Shown here: positions 1 through 7,404 of the stretch, piece by piece
How positions within the stretch are numbered: the first letter of the stretch is position 1
Layout of the letters: each line of letters begins with the position of its first letter
Assembly: GCF_039522585.1 (NCBI RefSeq)
Contig: NZ_BAAADR010000002.1
Strand: one strand, 5' to 3'
Length of the DNA: 64,000 nucleotides
Source: Bisbaumannia salifodinae
Lineage (GTDB): Bacteria; Pseudomonadota; Gammaproteobacteria; Pseudomonadales; Halomonadaceae
Notes under the pieces: model-generated
What the model saw: the letters and a program-made list of their open reading frames with translations, nothing else
Database searches by the model: none
Told to the model about the DNA's origin: nothing
Made by a program: the position numbers and the translations under genes

Positions 1-147
1 GGCTGTTCCGACCGGGGGCTCTGCTATCCGCCCGAGCGGGTCGAGCTTGATGCGCTGTACGGTTCGCCTCCGGCGGCTTTTGATTCTCCCCTCGTGATAC
101 CGGGGATAGCGAAAATGGAGCGCCTTGAATGGATCCCGCCGACCTGA
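1..147 (+). CDS. DsbD N-terminal-domain-like protein, 3' end only
   Basis: Reading frame 1 is open from the first base to a TGA at 145-147 and gives 48 residues. It begins GCSDRGLCYPP, which resembles the cysteine-containing segment of the DsbD N-terminal periplasmic domain (typically C-(A/S)-D-x-G-x-C-Y-P-P), the part that passes electrons to periplasmic partners. In full-length DsbD this domain runs into a membrane domain and a C-terminal thioredoxin domain. Here it stops about 40 residues after the motif, so it looks like a free-standing domain or a truncated gene. The stop lies inside the next gene, whose ATG is at 129, so the two are probably co-transcribed. The 5' end is outside the window. 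Confidence 0.6.
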   Translation, partial: GCSDRGLCYPPERVELDALYGSPPAAFDSPLVIPGIAKMERLEWIPPT

Positions 148-863
148 GCCTACCGCCGCTGGTGGCGGCCTTCGTCTTCGGCCTGCTGGGGGGCGCGCAC
201 TGCATCGGCATGTGTGGCGGCATCATGAGTGCCCTGACCTTTGCCGTGCCCCCCAGCATGCGTCAGCCGAGCCGCCTGGCCGGAATGCTGCTTGGCTACA
301 ACCTCGGTCGTATCAGCAGCTACATGATCGCCGGTGCCCTGGTGGCGCTGCTCGGTTCCGTCCTCAATCATGCCCTGGACGGTATCGCCCTGGCGCTGCG
401 TATCCTGGCGGCGATCATGCTGATCCTGATGGCACTGTATATCGCCGACTGGTGGAAGGGCTTGCTGCGTATCGAGGCCCTGGGTCGCTTCCTGTGGCGG
501 CGTATCGAACCGCTGGGCCGACGCTTGATGCCCGTCGTGAAGGTGCCCCAGGCCTTCGTGCTGGGGTCGATCTGGGGCTGGATGCCCTGCGGGTTGATCT
601 ATTCGATGCTGGCCTGGAGCCTGGCCGTGGCCGAGCCGTTGCGCGCCGCGACGATGATGGGGGCCTTCGGTCTCGGCACCCTGCCCGTCGTCCTGGCGAC
701 CGGTGTGGCAGCGCGCCGCGTCGCGCTATGGATTCGTCATCCGGCGACTCGCACGCTGGCGGCGCTGTTGATCATCGCTTTTGCCGTCTGGCAGCTGTGG
801 CACCTGCAATCTATGAGCGGTATGGGCGATATGACCAGCGGTACGATGTCATCGCATCATTGA
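129..863 (+). CDS. TauE/SafE-type (DsbD_2-like) membrane protein
   Basis: This 244-residue polytopic membrane protein has about six hydrophobic segments. Its N-terminal motif GGAHCIGMCGG is typical of the cytochrome-c-biogenesis-like branch of the sulfite exporter TauE/SafE group (DsbD_2 family). A second conserved segment, WGWMPCGLIYSML, lies near residue 155. Members are often found near cytochrome oxidase maturation or metal-handling genes, where roles in copper or thiol transport are suspected but mostly unproven. The C-terminus is rich in Met, Ser and His and ends in HH, which could bind metal. The start overlaps the preceding coding region by 19 bases. The 3' end overlaps the convergent MerR-type gene by 15 bases. 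The substrate is unknown. Confidence 0.75.
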   Translation: MDPADLSLPPLVAAFVFGLLGGAHCIGMCGGIMSALTFAVPPSMRQPSRLAGMLLGYNLGRISSYMIAGALVALLGSVLNHALDGIALALRILAAIMLILMALYIADWWKGLLRIEALGRFLWRRIEPLGRRLMPVVKVPQAFVLGSIWGWMPCGLIYSMLAWSLAVAEPLRAATMMGAFGLGTLPVVLATGVAARRVALWIRHPATRTLAALLIIAFAVWQLWHLQSMSGMGDMTSGTMSSHH

Positions 864-1286
864 TAGCGCGCTGCGCGGGCCATCCGGGCCGATAGCGGAT
901 TTCGCCGATCCCAGCGTTTCGATCAGTTGCTTCAGGCTGGGGGCCGCATCGTGATCGTGGGTGGTGTGCTCCAACCATCGCGCTATCGCCTGGAGCTCGT
1001 GGATCCGCGAGCGGAGGCGTGCTCCATGTTCCACCAGTAGCGTGTCCCTATCGACAGCCGGAGGACTATCTTGGTCTACCCAGGACAATATCCGCTTGAT
1101 TTCTGGGAGGCCGATTCCCAACGAACGAAGGCAATCGATGAAACGAAGGCGGCCCAGAGCCTCCGCATCATAGAGCTGATAGCCATTACGTGGATCACGG
1201 CGCGGTTGCAACAAGCCTTCCCGCGTGTAGTGACGTACCGTATCCGCGGTTACTCCTCCGGCTCGAGCCAATTCGATAACACGCAA
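849..1286 (-). CDS. MerR-family transcriptional regulator without C-terminal metal cysteines
   Basis: This 145-residue protein has an N-terminal winged-helix domain of the MerR family (RVIELARAGGVTADTVRHY at the start, then NGYQLYDAEALGRLRFI) and a coiled-coil dimerization helix. CueR, CadR and PbrR carry a cysteine metal-binding loop near residues 112-120. Here the stretch reads HTTHDHDAAPS, with no cysteine, so the inducer may be bound by histidines or may not be a metal. The start is a TTG at 1286-1284. The only nearby upstream ATG is in another frame and soon hits a stop, and AGG lies about nine bases before the TTG. It is divergent from the 1541 gene cluster, whose promoter has MerR-type geometry and is its likely target. 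Confidence 0.82.
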   Translation of the reverse strand: MRVIELARAGGVTADTVRHYTREGLLQPRRDPRNGYQLYDAEALGRLRFIDCLRSLGIGLPEIKRILSWVDQDSPPAVDRDTLLVEHGARLRSRIHELQAIARWLEHTTHDHDAAPSLKQLIETLGSAKSAIGPDGPRSALSMMR

Positions 1287-1411
1287 TGCCTGAATCCTTA
1301 CCTGCCTCTCATGAACTCAATTTACAACCATGAGGCCGCCCAAGGGTCAAGGCCGCTGTCGGTACATCATGATGTGCCTTTACCCCGGCACTGAAGCGAG
1401 AAAAAGAGCGC

Positions 1412-1442
1412 TTGACCTTGAAGTGGGCTTCAAGGATACCTT
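1412..1442 (+). promoter_or_regulatory. MerR-type promoter with 19-bp spacer and perfect dyad
   Basis: A -35-like TTGACC (1412-1417) and a -10-like TACCTT (1437-1442) are separated by 19 bases, the long spacing that MerR-family activators correct by untwisting DNA. A perfect 8-bp inverted repeat, CCTTGAAG (1416-1423) and CTTCAAGG (1428-1435) with a 4-base centre, occupies the spacer. Its form is close to CueR/CadR-type operators. It lies between the divergent regulator and the cluster starting at 1541. Control by that regulator is inferred. Confidence 0.75.
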
Positions 1443-1540
1443 TTCAAAAAGCAGCGCCGCTGCCGGGGGAAATCGTAACCCAGCCTTGCCGACGGCCCGC
1501 TGGTGGCAAGGCGATTCATGGGAAGAAAGAGGAGAGCATC

Positions 1541-1795
1541 ATGCAGAAACATCACACAGCGATCCTGACCGTTTCCATTATCGTTGCCAGTGGTTTCGGG
1601 GCCAGCATGCTCCTGGCGCAGGAAGAGCCTCAGCATGAGGCGTTGGATAATCAGGACCCGCATGGCGATATGATGCAAGAGGGTGGCATGCACGGAATGA
1701 TGGAGATGATGGGTGACATGCATGCCATGATGGAGCAGTGCAATACCATGATGGAAGGCATGCAACAGGGTCATGCTGACGATAGTAATACCTGA
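1541..1795 (+). CDS. Met/His-rich small periplasmic protein, putative metal binder
   Basis: This 84-residue protein starts with a signal-peptide-like segment (KHHTAILTVSIIVASGFGAS, cleavage probably after the following MLLAQ). The mature part is dense in Met, His and acidic residues, with repeated MM, HGMM and MEGM motifs. Met-rich periplasmic proteins of this kind commonly bind Cu(I) or Ag(I), but no named family is certain here. The ATG at 1541 is preceded by GGAGAG at 1531-1536. It is the first gene after the MerR-type promoter and is followed by SCO and DUF411 genes, which supports a role in copper or related metal handling. Confidence 0.65.
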   Translation: MQKHHTAILTVSIIVASGFGASMLLAQEEPQHEALDNQDPHGDMMQEGGMHGMMEMMGDMHAMMEQCNTMMEGMQQGHADDSNT

Positions 1796-1869
1796 TGGAA
1801 GAATGTCAGGGCGGCTGCGCATAGGAACAGCCCTCTCTGTGTTTAGAGGATACGAGGGGAGGACAGTAT

Positions 1870-2565
1870 TTGAGGAAGTACACCCATGCGCCATTGGCCA
1901 TTCTCTGGCTGGTGGCAAGTGCTCCGTCCTTCGCTCATTCCCTCGAAGAGGCCGAGCAAACGTTACAGGACCGTGAGCACTACGCCCAGTTCGTCGACCA
2001 GTCGGCTCCGGCATTCTCCTTGACCGATGCCGATGGCAATGTCGTCTCTTCCTCCGACCTGGAAGAGAGCATCGTGGTACTCAATTTCATCTATACGCGC
2101 TGCAAAGAAGCCTGCCCGGTACATATGAACCTGATTGCCGAAGTGCAGGAAAAGGTCAGCGATGCCGGCCTAGGTGACGATGTCGAGTTTATTACTATCG
2201 CCACCGATAACGAGGATGTCGCCGGCACACGCGACAATATGCGGGCCTACGGTGAGAACTTCGCCCTGGACCTCGCCAACTGGCGCTTTCTGTATCGGGG
2301 CGAAAACGAACCGGCCGATACCACCCGGCAGATTGCCGAAGCCTATGGTCTCCGATTCGATAACGTGGCAGAGGGCGTTCAGGCCCACGCGGTCGTCACT
2401 CATGTCATCGATTCGTCGGGCCGGATGCGTGCCCGCTTTCATGGCCTCGACTTCTCGCTGGATAATCTGGTGTCCTATGTGACAGTGCTGGCCGAAGGAC
2501 CCGAGGCCCTGTCCATTGGTACCTGGGAGCGACTTCAGCAATTTTTCGCCGAGATGATCGAATGA
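1870..2565 (+). CDS. SCO1/SenC-family copper chaperone / thiol-disulfide protein
   Basis: This 231-residue protein has an N-terminal signal sequence (about residues 1-22) and a thioredoxin-like SCO domain. The CxxxC motif is C78-KEA-C82, followed by P83. H173 in the QAHAVVTHVID segment sits where SCO proteins carry the conserved copper-binding histidine. SCO proteins deliver copper to the CuA site of cytochrome oxidase or act as periplasmic thiol reductases. The start appears to be TTG at 1870, preceded by GAGGGGAGGA. Its place in a cluster with DUF411, TlpA-like, CcdA and cytochrome genes suggests metal and redox homeostasis rather than only oxidase assembly. Confidence 0.85.
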   Translation: MRKYTHAPLAILWLVASAPSFAHSLEEAEQTLQDREHYAQFVDQSAPAFSLTDADGNVVSSSDLEESIVVLNFIYTRCKEACPVHMNLIAEVQEKVSDAGLGDDVEFITIATDNEDVAGTRDNMRAYGENFALDLANWRFLYRGENEPADTTRQIAEAYGLRFDNVAEGVQAHAVVTHVIDSSGRMRARFHGLDFSLDNLVSYVTVLAEGPEALSIGTWERLQQFFAEMIE

Positions 2566-2633
2566 GCCCTAGGGGCGCTCGCTCACCCTGGGGTATTTGG
2601 CCCATCCTCGTGCTTTCCAAGGAGAACAGAGAA

Positions 2634-3074
2634 ATGAAACACTTGAAGAGACTCACCATGGCCACACTGCTGGCTTTTCCCCTGGTGGGTTGGGCCGCCG
2701 GTACCTCGGCGACCCTCTACAAGAACCCCAATTGTGGCTGTTGTGCCGAATACGCCAATTACCTCGAACGAAACGGGTTCGAGGTGGAGACGATCGATAC
2801 CCATGATCTCGCCCAGCTGAAAGCCGAACACAACGTCCCCGAGCCGTTGTACGGCTGCCATACCACGCTCATCGACAACTACGTTTTCGAGGGTCACGTC
2901 CCCGTGGAAAGCCTTACTCGGGTACTCGAGGAGCAACCGTTCATCAATGGCCTTAGCGTGCCCGGCATGCCACTTGGCTCCCCGGGGATGTCTGGCGAGA
3001 AGCAGGGTCCCCTCGAGGTCTACACCCTGGACTTCCAGACAACCGATACCCCCGAAGTTTACGCCACTCACTGA
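2634..3074 (+). CDS. DUF411 domain protein, periplasmic, putative copper-related
   Basis: This 146-residue protein has a signal peptide (about residues 1-22) and the DUF411 fold. The N-terminal YKNPNCGCCAEY carries C34, C36 and C37, and YGCHTTLID carries C75 and H76. DUF411 proteins are repeatedly found in copper- and silver-resistance loci and have been described as copper-binding; the exact reaction is not established. The ATG at 2634 is preceded by AAGGAGAACAGAG. An in-frame ATG at 2562 would add 24 residues in front of the signal peptide and is less likely. It follows the SCO gene in the same direction. Confidence 0.82.
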   Translation: MKHLKRLTMATLLAFPLVGWAAGTSATLYKNPNCGCCAEYANYLERNGFEVETIDTHDLAQLKAEHNVPEPLYGCHTTLIDNYVFEGHVPVESLTRVLEEQPFINGLSVPGMPLGSPGMSGEKQGPLEVYTLDFQTTDTPEVYATH

Positions 3075-3089
3075 ACAAGGTGATCGTAG

Positions 3090-3659
3090 GTGATTGCGAA
3101 ACTGACCGTAAGCAGGTGGCTAGTGGCGGTGTTTCTGATGGCCATGACCACTATGGCTGCCGCCACCACCCCTCCTGAGCGCCTGGGGCCTCAGGGTTTT
3201 CTTCTCTGGGAAGGCCCCCGCGAGGTGTCGGAAATCAGCTTCGAGGATAGCAACGGCACTTCACTGACGCTTGCCGACTTCGAGGGAAAGCAGATCCTGC
3301 TCAATATCTGGGCGACATGGTGTGGCCCTTGCCGCGAGGAAATGCCCACCCTGGATGCCCTCCAGGCCGAATTGGGTGGGACGGATTTCGAGGTCGTTGC
3401 GCTCTCGATCGACCGTAAGGGCATCGAGGTCGTCAATGAATTCTATCAGGAGGTGGGTATCGAGCATCTTGCCCCCTATGTCGATCCAACCGGCATGGCC
3501 AGCGCGGACTTGGGTGCCGTGGGTATTCCCACGACGCTGCTGCTCGACCGCCAAGGCAGGGAAATCGGGCGCCTGGTCGGGGAGGCCGAATGGGATACCC
3601 CCGAGATGCTCGACTTTCTTGCCGAAACGATAGCAACCACCCAAGAGGAAGCGCCATGA
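3090..3659 (+). CDS. TlpA/ResA-like periplasmic thioredoxin
   Basis: This 189-residue protein has an N-terminal signal peptide or anchor (about residues 8-25) and a thioredoxin-fold domain with the active-site motif W77-C78-G-P-C81. A cis-proline segment, GAVGIPTTLLLD, follows near residues 145-156. TlpA/ResA/DsbE-like proteins reduce periplasmic disulfides, for example in cytochrome c maturation or copper-site assembly, and usually receive electrons from CcdA or DsbD. A ccdA-like gene two positions downstream fits this. The start is probably GTG at 3090. The last bases overlap the next gene as ATGA at 3656-3659. Confidence 0.85.
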   Translation: MIAKLTVSRWLVAVFLMAMTTMAAATTPPERLGPQGFLLWEGPREVSEISFEDSNGTSLTLADFEGKQILLNIWATWCGPCREEMPTLDALQAELGGTDFEVVALSIDRKGIEVVNEFYQEVGIEHLAPYVDPTGMASADLGAVGIPTTLLLDRQGREIGRLVGEAEWDTPEMLDFLAETIATTQEEAP

Positions 3660-4036
3660 GTTGTTGTGACGACAAACCCCCACAGGGTCAGCAGAAGTCC
3701 GGACTGAAGGGGCTGGTGACAGGGCCACGCCGCTGGATGCTCCTGGGTGCCGTGGTGGTGGCTGGTGGCCTTTCCCTGGGCTGGGATCAACTGGTCCTGC
3801 TGGGTATCGCTCCTGTCCTGGTGAGTATCTTGCCTTGCCTCGTCATGTGCGGAGCAATGTGCATGATGAAATGCAAGGACAAGAAAGGTAAGGCTACCGA
3901 CCAGGGCGAAGTCTCTGACGTCCAAGCCAAGGTGGAAGCTTCTCCTATAGCGTCAAGGGCGACGGAAACCATCACTCGCCAGGTAGCGGATCGCAACGCG
4001 CCGACCGAGCCTCCTGCCTCCAAGCTCCAAGCCTAG
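3656..4036 (+). CDS. Small Cys/Met-rich membrane protein, unknown function
   Basis: This 126-residue protein begins MSCCDDKPP and has hydrophobic segments at about residues 25-65. The second contains LPCLVMCGAMCMMKC, a dense run of cysteine and methionine that could bind a soft metal or take part in thiol exchange. The C-terminal half is hydrophilic and low in complexity. I do not recognise a characterised family, although similar short proteins occur beside SCO, TlpA and CcdA genes. The ATG overlaps the stop of the upstream tlpA-like gene by four bases, a sign of translational coupling. Confidence 0.6.
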   Translation: MSCCDDKPPQGQQKSGLKGLVTGPRRWMLLGAVVVAGGLSLGWDQLVLLGIAPVLVSILPCLVMCGAMCMMKCKDKKGKATDQGEVSDVQAKVEASPIASRATETITRQVADRNAPTEPPASKLQA

Positions 4037-4045
4037 CCGCGGGGT

Positions 4046-4789
4046 ATGTGGGAACTTGCCAATATCGGCCTGGCCACGGCCTTTCTGGCCGGCCTGATCT
4101 CGTTCGCTTCGCCCTGTGTCTTGCCGCTCGTGCCTGGCTATCTCTCCTTCGTGGCCGGGCGCTCGCTTGGGCAGTTACGGGAAGCGGGCCGGCGCGAGCG
4201 GCTCCGGGTGTTGACCCAGTCGATCTGGTTCGTGCTCGGGTTCTCCACGGTATTCTTGATGCTGGGGGCCAGTGCCACGGCCATCGGTCGCCTGCTGCTG
4301 GTCTATCGCCAGGAGGCGAACCTGGTCGGCGGTATCATCGTCATCCTGTTCGGTGCCTTTATGACCGGACTCATCCCGCTGCACTGGTTACAGCGAGAAT
4401 GGCGATTGATCGGCCGGCTCGAGGACGCGGGTGGCGGCCCCGGAGCGGCTTATCTGCTCGGCGTGGCCTTCGCCTTCGGCTGGACCCCCTGCATCGGCCC
4501 GATCCTCGGCGCCATACTGACCGTCAGCGCCTCGACGGCCAACGCCTCGAGTGGCATGGCGTTGCTCGGCATCTATTCGCTGGGCCTGGGGGTGCCCTTC
4601 CTGCTGACTGCGGTGTCGCTCGATCGCTTCCTGCTCCACCAGCAATTTCTGCGCCGCTGGGGCCGAATCATGCACCTGGCGGCCGGACTGATCATGATCC
4701 TGATGGGGGTCTTGATGATCACTGGGAAACTAACCGCGCTGTCTTACTGGCTATTGCGCACCTTCCCTGCCTTGGGTGCCATTGGTTAG
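4046..4789 (+). CDS. CcdA-like cytochrome c biogenesis / thiol transport membrane protein
   Basis: This 247-residue protein has about six membrane helices. The two conserved proline-cysteine motifs of the CcdA/DsbD-beta family are present: FASPCVLPLVPGY with C24, and FGWTPCIGPILG with C149. These two cysteines carry reducing equivalents from cytoplasmic thioredoxin across the membrane to periplasmic acceptors. The likely partner is the TlpA-like protein encoded at 3090, and perhaps SCO or DUF411. It starts nine bases after the preceding gene and belongs to the same apparent operon. The family call is secure; the pathway is inferred from neighbours. Confidence 0.88.
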   Translation: MWELANIGLATAFLAGLISFASPCVLPLVPGYLSFVAGRSLGQLREAGRRERLRVLTQSIWFVLGFSTVFLMLGASATAIGRLLLVYRQEANLVGGIIVILFGAFMTGLIPLHWLQREWRLIGRLEDAGGGPGAAYLLGVAFAFGWTPCIGPILGAILTVSASTANASSGMALLGIYSLGLGVPFLLTAVSLDRFLLHQQFLRRWGRIMHLAAGLIMILMGVLMITGKLTALSYWLLRTFPALGAIG

Positions 4790-4812
4790 CCATGATTCGA
4801 GGAAATAGTGAA

Positions 4813-5673
4813 ATGAACAAGATCGTGAATCGCTTCTGGCGCGCCCTGTCGCTGACGGGGTGGGTCATGGCCAGCCTGGGCCTTGCCGGTGTGGCCGGGG
4901 CTTCCGAGGAGGCATCGCCATCGCTGCATTACGCCCCGATGGGCGAGCGGCTGCTCAAGGTGCAGGCCAACCAGCTTTTCGAGAGCACGGATGATGGCGA
5001 GGCCTGGACAATGATTCCCTTGCCCGAAGAGGTGTCGGCGGGACGCCTGGCAGCGGTAGCGGCGACCGCCGAACCCGCCCTCTATATCGCGGGTCCCTCG
5101 ATCGGAGTGCAGCGCAGCACCGATCATGGGGAGACCTGGCATGCACTCAACGATGACCTGCCTGACCAGGACGTTATCGCTTTCACCATACACCGCCGGC
5201 AACCCGACACGCTTTATGCAATGATCGCCGGCGACGGTCTCTACCAGAGCGAGGATGCCGGCGCGACCTGGAAGAAGATGGATAGCGGCCCTGCCCAACC
5301 CGTCCGCCGGCTCCTTCATTCCGATATGGAGGGCAGCATGCAGACCGGCTGGCTCTACGCGGTATCCGACGATGCGGTACGCCTGTCGATGGACTGCTTC
5401 TGCGGTTGGCGACCGACCGGAGAACTCGATGCCGGTCGCGTCCATGATGTGGCCTACGATCTCGATGCTCCCGAACGTGTCTATGTCACCACGGAGCAGG
5501 GCCTGTGGCGCAGCGACAATGGCGGTCAGGAATGGCAGCGGGTGAATGGGGACGGCCCGGCGCTCGTCGTGCTGGTCCCTGCGCCAGAGGGAACACTCTA
5601 TGGCCTGGATCGCGAGGGGGAACTCATGCTCAGCGAAGATCAGGGCCAGACCTGGACACTTCCCGATGCCTAA
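4813..5673 (+). CDS. BNR/sortilin-like beta-propeller periplasmic protein
   Basis: This 286-residue protein has a signal peptide (about residues 1-30, ending VAGA) and a series of Asp-box or BNR-type repeats: ESTDDGEAWT, RSTDHGETWH, QSEDAGATWK, RSDNGGQEWQ and LSEDQGQTW. Such repeats form a beta-propeller, as in sialidases and VPS10/sortilin-like proteins, and usually mediate binding rather than catalysis. A CFCGW motif interrupts the fourth blade and could be redox-active or metal-binding. The ATG at 4813 has AGGA about ten bases upstream; an earlier in-frame ATG at 4792 lacks a better site. The 3' end overlaps the cytochrome gene by eight bases. Confidence 0.72.
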   Translation: MNKIVNRFWRALSLTGWVMASLGLAGVAGASEEASPSLHYAPMGERLLKVQANQLFESTDDGEAWTMIPLPEEVSAGRLAAVAATAEPALYIAGPSIGVQRSTDHGETWHALNDDLPDQDVIAFTIHRRQPDTLYAMIAGDGLYQSEDAGATWKKMDSGPAQPVRRLLHSDMEGSMQTGWLYAVSDDAVRLSMDCFCGWRPTGELDAGRVHDVAYDLDAPERVYVTTEQGLWRSDNGGQEWQRVNGDGPALVVLVPAPEGTLYGLDREGELMLSEDQGQTWTLPDA

Positions 5674-6127
5674 GTGCCGGCCCCTGGTCACGATGTGGCT
5701 GCTGTTGAGTGCCGCGGGCCTGGCCATGGCGGACGGAGGCCCTTCTTCGCGCGATACTGCTGCGCTGGACGCGGGGGACAGGCTCTATCGGCAATACTGC
5801 GCCAGCTGCCACGGCATCGAGGGCGAGGGCCAGCCGAACTGGGAACGCCAGAATGCCCGGGGCGAATTGCCGGCGCCCCCTCACGGGCCGGAGGGGCATA
5901 CTTGGAAACATTCCGATGCCATGCTCTACCGGATCGTCGCCGAGGGGTGGCGCGATCCCTGGAACAGGACCGAGCGACTGACCATGCCGGCCTTCGAGGA
6001 TGTCCTGACCCCGGCCGAAATTCGCACCGTGATAAATCACCTCAAGACGTTATGGACTCCGGAACAGCGGCGTCATCAGGCGAGTGAAAGCGAAGGCTCC
6101 CCCTACCCCGCAGATCGGCGCCGATAG
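5666..6127 (+). CDS. Class I-type c cytochrome, periplasmic monohaem
   Basis: This 153-residue protein has a signal peptide (about residues 1-22, MWLLLSAAGLAMA) and one haem c motif, C45-AS-C48-H49. A distal Met ligand is plausible in LTMPAFEDVLTPAEIRTVI. It resembles small cytochrome c proteins found in copper-tolerance and oxidase-related clusters. The ATG at 5666 overlaps the end of the beta-propeller gene by eight bases, consistent with translational coupling. It is the last gene of the cluster and probably accepts or donates electrons for the thiol and metal redox proteins encoded upstream; that role is inferred from context. Confidence 0.82.
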   Translation: MPKCRPLVTMWLLLSAAGLAMADGGPSSRDTAALDAGDRLYRQYCASCHGIEGEGQPNWERQNARGELPAPPHGPEGHTWKHSDAMLYRIVAEGWRDPWNRTERLTMPAFEDVLTPAEIRTVINHLKTLWTPEQRRHQASESEGSPYPADRRR

Positions 6128-6219
6128 TCCTGCCTCGACTCCGTAAAGGCGTTGGTGATCGGGATGAGCGCTTCCATCGGGGCACTTCACAGAGCGGTTC
6201 TCTACGAACTGCCGATGTG

Positions 6220-6666
6220 TTATTCCCTTGGGTTTCCTACCTCACTGAGCCCTTCATGCAATGACGCAATGAGCGGGCAAGTGATATTGCCTCGCTCTGT
6301 GTGGCAGCGGTGAACCATCTCGTCCAGCACCTGCTCGATACGCTGGAGGCCTTCGATCTTCTTCCGAACATCCGCCAACTTATGCTCCGCCAGGGCGCTG
6401 GCCTCCTCGCAATGGGTGCCATCCTCCAGGCGTAGCAACTCGGCGACCTCGTCCAGGCTGAAACCGAGCCGCTGTGCGGTTTTCACGAACGTCAACCTGC
6501 CGATATCGGCGGCACCATAGCGTCGAATGCCTCCGGGTGGACGCTCGGGCTCCGATAATAGCCCTCGTCGCTGGTAATAGCGGATGGTCTCGACATTGAC
6601 GCCAGCCGCCTTGGCCAGGCCGCCAATGGTCAGGGTGTCCGCCACTCTATCTGCGCGCCTCTTCAT
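6220..6666 (-). CDS. merR: Mercuric resistance regulator MerR
   Basis: This 148-residue MerR-family regulator has an N-terminal helix-turn-helix (LTIGGLAKAAGVNVETIRYYQRRGLL) and a dimerization helix. The three mercury-binding cysteines are C86, C121 and C130, spaced like C82, C117 and C126 of Tn501/Tn21 MerR. The C-terminal pattern RCHTERGNITCPLI is characteristic. It represses and, with Hg(II), activates the divergent merT promoter at 6672-6702. An in-frame ATG four codons into the usual start region is absent, so the ATG at 6666 is taken. Confidence is high because all mercury ligands and the divergent mer genes are present. Confidence 0.95.
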   Translation of the reverse strand: MKRRADRVADTLTIGGLAKAAGVNVETIRYYQRRGLLSEPERPPGGIRRYGAADIGRLTFVKTAQRLGFSLDEVAELLRLEDGTHCEEASALAEHKLADVRKKIEGLQRIEQVLDEMVHRCHTERGNITCPLIASLHEGLSEVGNPRE

Positions 6667-6671
6667 AGTGC

Positions 6672-6702
6672 TTGATTCCGTACCCAGCTACGGAAGTAAC
6701 CT
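6672..6702 (+). promoter_or_regulatory. mer operator-promoter (PmerT)
   Basis: A -35-like TTGATT (6672-6677) and a -10-like TAACCT (6697-6702) flank a 19-bp spacer. The spacer holds the dyad CCGTA (6678-6682) and TACGG (6689-6693), matching the classic mer operator layout. It lies between the divergent merR and merT. MerR binding here would control both directions. Confidence 0.88.
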
Positions 6703-6739
6703 TATCGTAGTATCCCCCATCCTCAAAGGAGGAACGTCA

Positions 6740-7090
6740 ATGCGGACAGTGAAAACGGGGCGCGGCCCCCTGGCCGCCGGTGGGATCACGGCCCTTCTGG
6801 CCTCGGCATGTTGCCTCGGGCCTCTGGTGCTGGTCACGCTGGGCGTTTCCGGCGCCTGGATCGGCAACCTGACGGCCCTGGAGCCCTATCGCCCGCTGTT
6901 TATCGGCGTGGCACTGGTGGCGCTGTTCTTCGCCTGGCGTCGAATCTTTCGACCAGCGGCAAGCTGCCGGCCGGGTGAAGTGTGCGTCCTTTCCCGAGTC
7001 CGCGTGGCCTACAAGGTGATCTTCTGGCTGGTGTCGGTGCTGGTATTGATCGCCCTGGGATTCCCCTACGTCCTGCCGCTGTTCTATTGA
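6740..7090 (+). CDS. merT: Mercuric ion transport protein MerT
   Basis: This 116-residue inner-membrane protein has three hydrophobic helices. The first contains the vicinal pair C24-C25 (ASACCLGPL) that receives Hg(II) from MerP. The cytoplasmic loop carries a second pair, C76 and C82, which hands mercury to MerA. Length and cysteine layout match MerT. The ATG at 6740 follows a strong AAAGGAGGA site; longer in-frame versions run back into the mer promoter and merR and are rejected. It is the first structural gene of the operon. Confidence 0.95.
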   Translation: MRTVKTGRGPLAAGGITALLASACCLGPLVLVTLGVSGAWIGNLTALEPYRPLFIGVALVALFFAWRRIFRPAASCRPGEVCVLSRVRVAYKVIFWLVSVLVLIALGFPYVLPLFY

Positions 7091-7104
7091 AAGGAGAGTT
7101 TCTC

Positions 7105-7401
7105 ATGAGAAGGCGTTTCGCGCTGGTACCCCTTATCGCCTTGCTCAGCATGCCCGTATGGGCCGCCATGCAGACCGTGACGATCTCGGTGCCGGGCATG
7201 ACCTGCGCCGCCTGTCCGATCACCGTCAAGGTCGCCCTCAACAGGGTGGACGGCGTCTCGCAGGTCGAGGTGAGCTACGCGAATCTCGAGGCCGTGGTCA
7301 CCTTCGATGACACTCGGACGTCGGTGGAAGCCTTGACCGAGGCCACGGCCAACGCTGGCTATCCCTCCACCCTGAAGCCCTCGGAAGCGGATCGGGAGTA
7401 A
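7105..7401 (+). CDS. merP: Periplasmic mercury-binding protein MerP
   Basis: This 98-residue protein has a signal peptide ending at about residue 21 (SMPVWA-A) and one heavy-metal-associated domain with the motif GMTCAAC (C34 and C37). MerP scavenges Hg(II) in the periplasm and passes it to MerT. Its ATG at 7105 is preceded by AAAGGAGAG. It lies 14 bases after merT and 3 bases before merF, as in many mer operons. Confidence 0.95.
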   Translation: MRRRFALVPLIALLSMPVWAAMQTVTISVPGMTCAACPITVKVALNRVDGVSQVEVSYANLEAVVTFDDTRTSVEALTEATANAGYPSTLKPSEADRE

Positions 7402-7404
7402 CCA

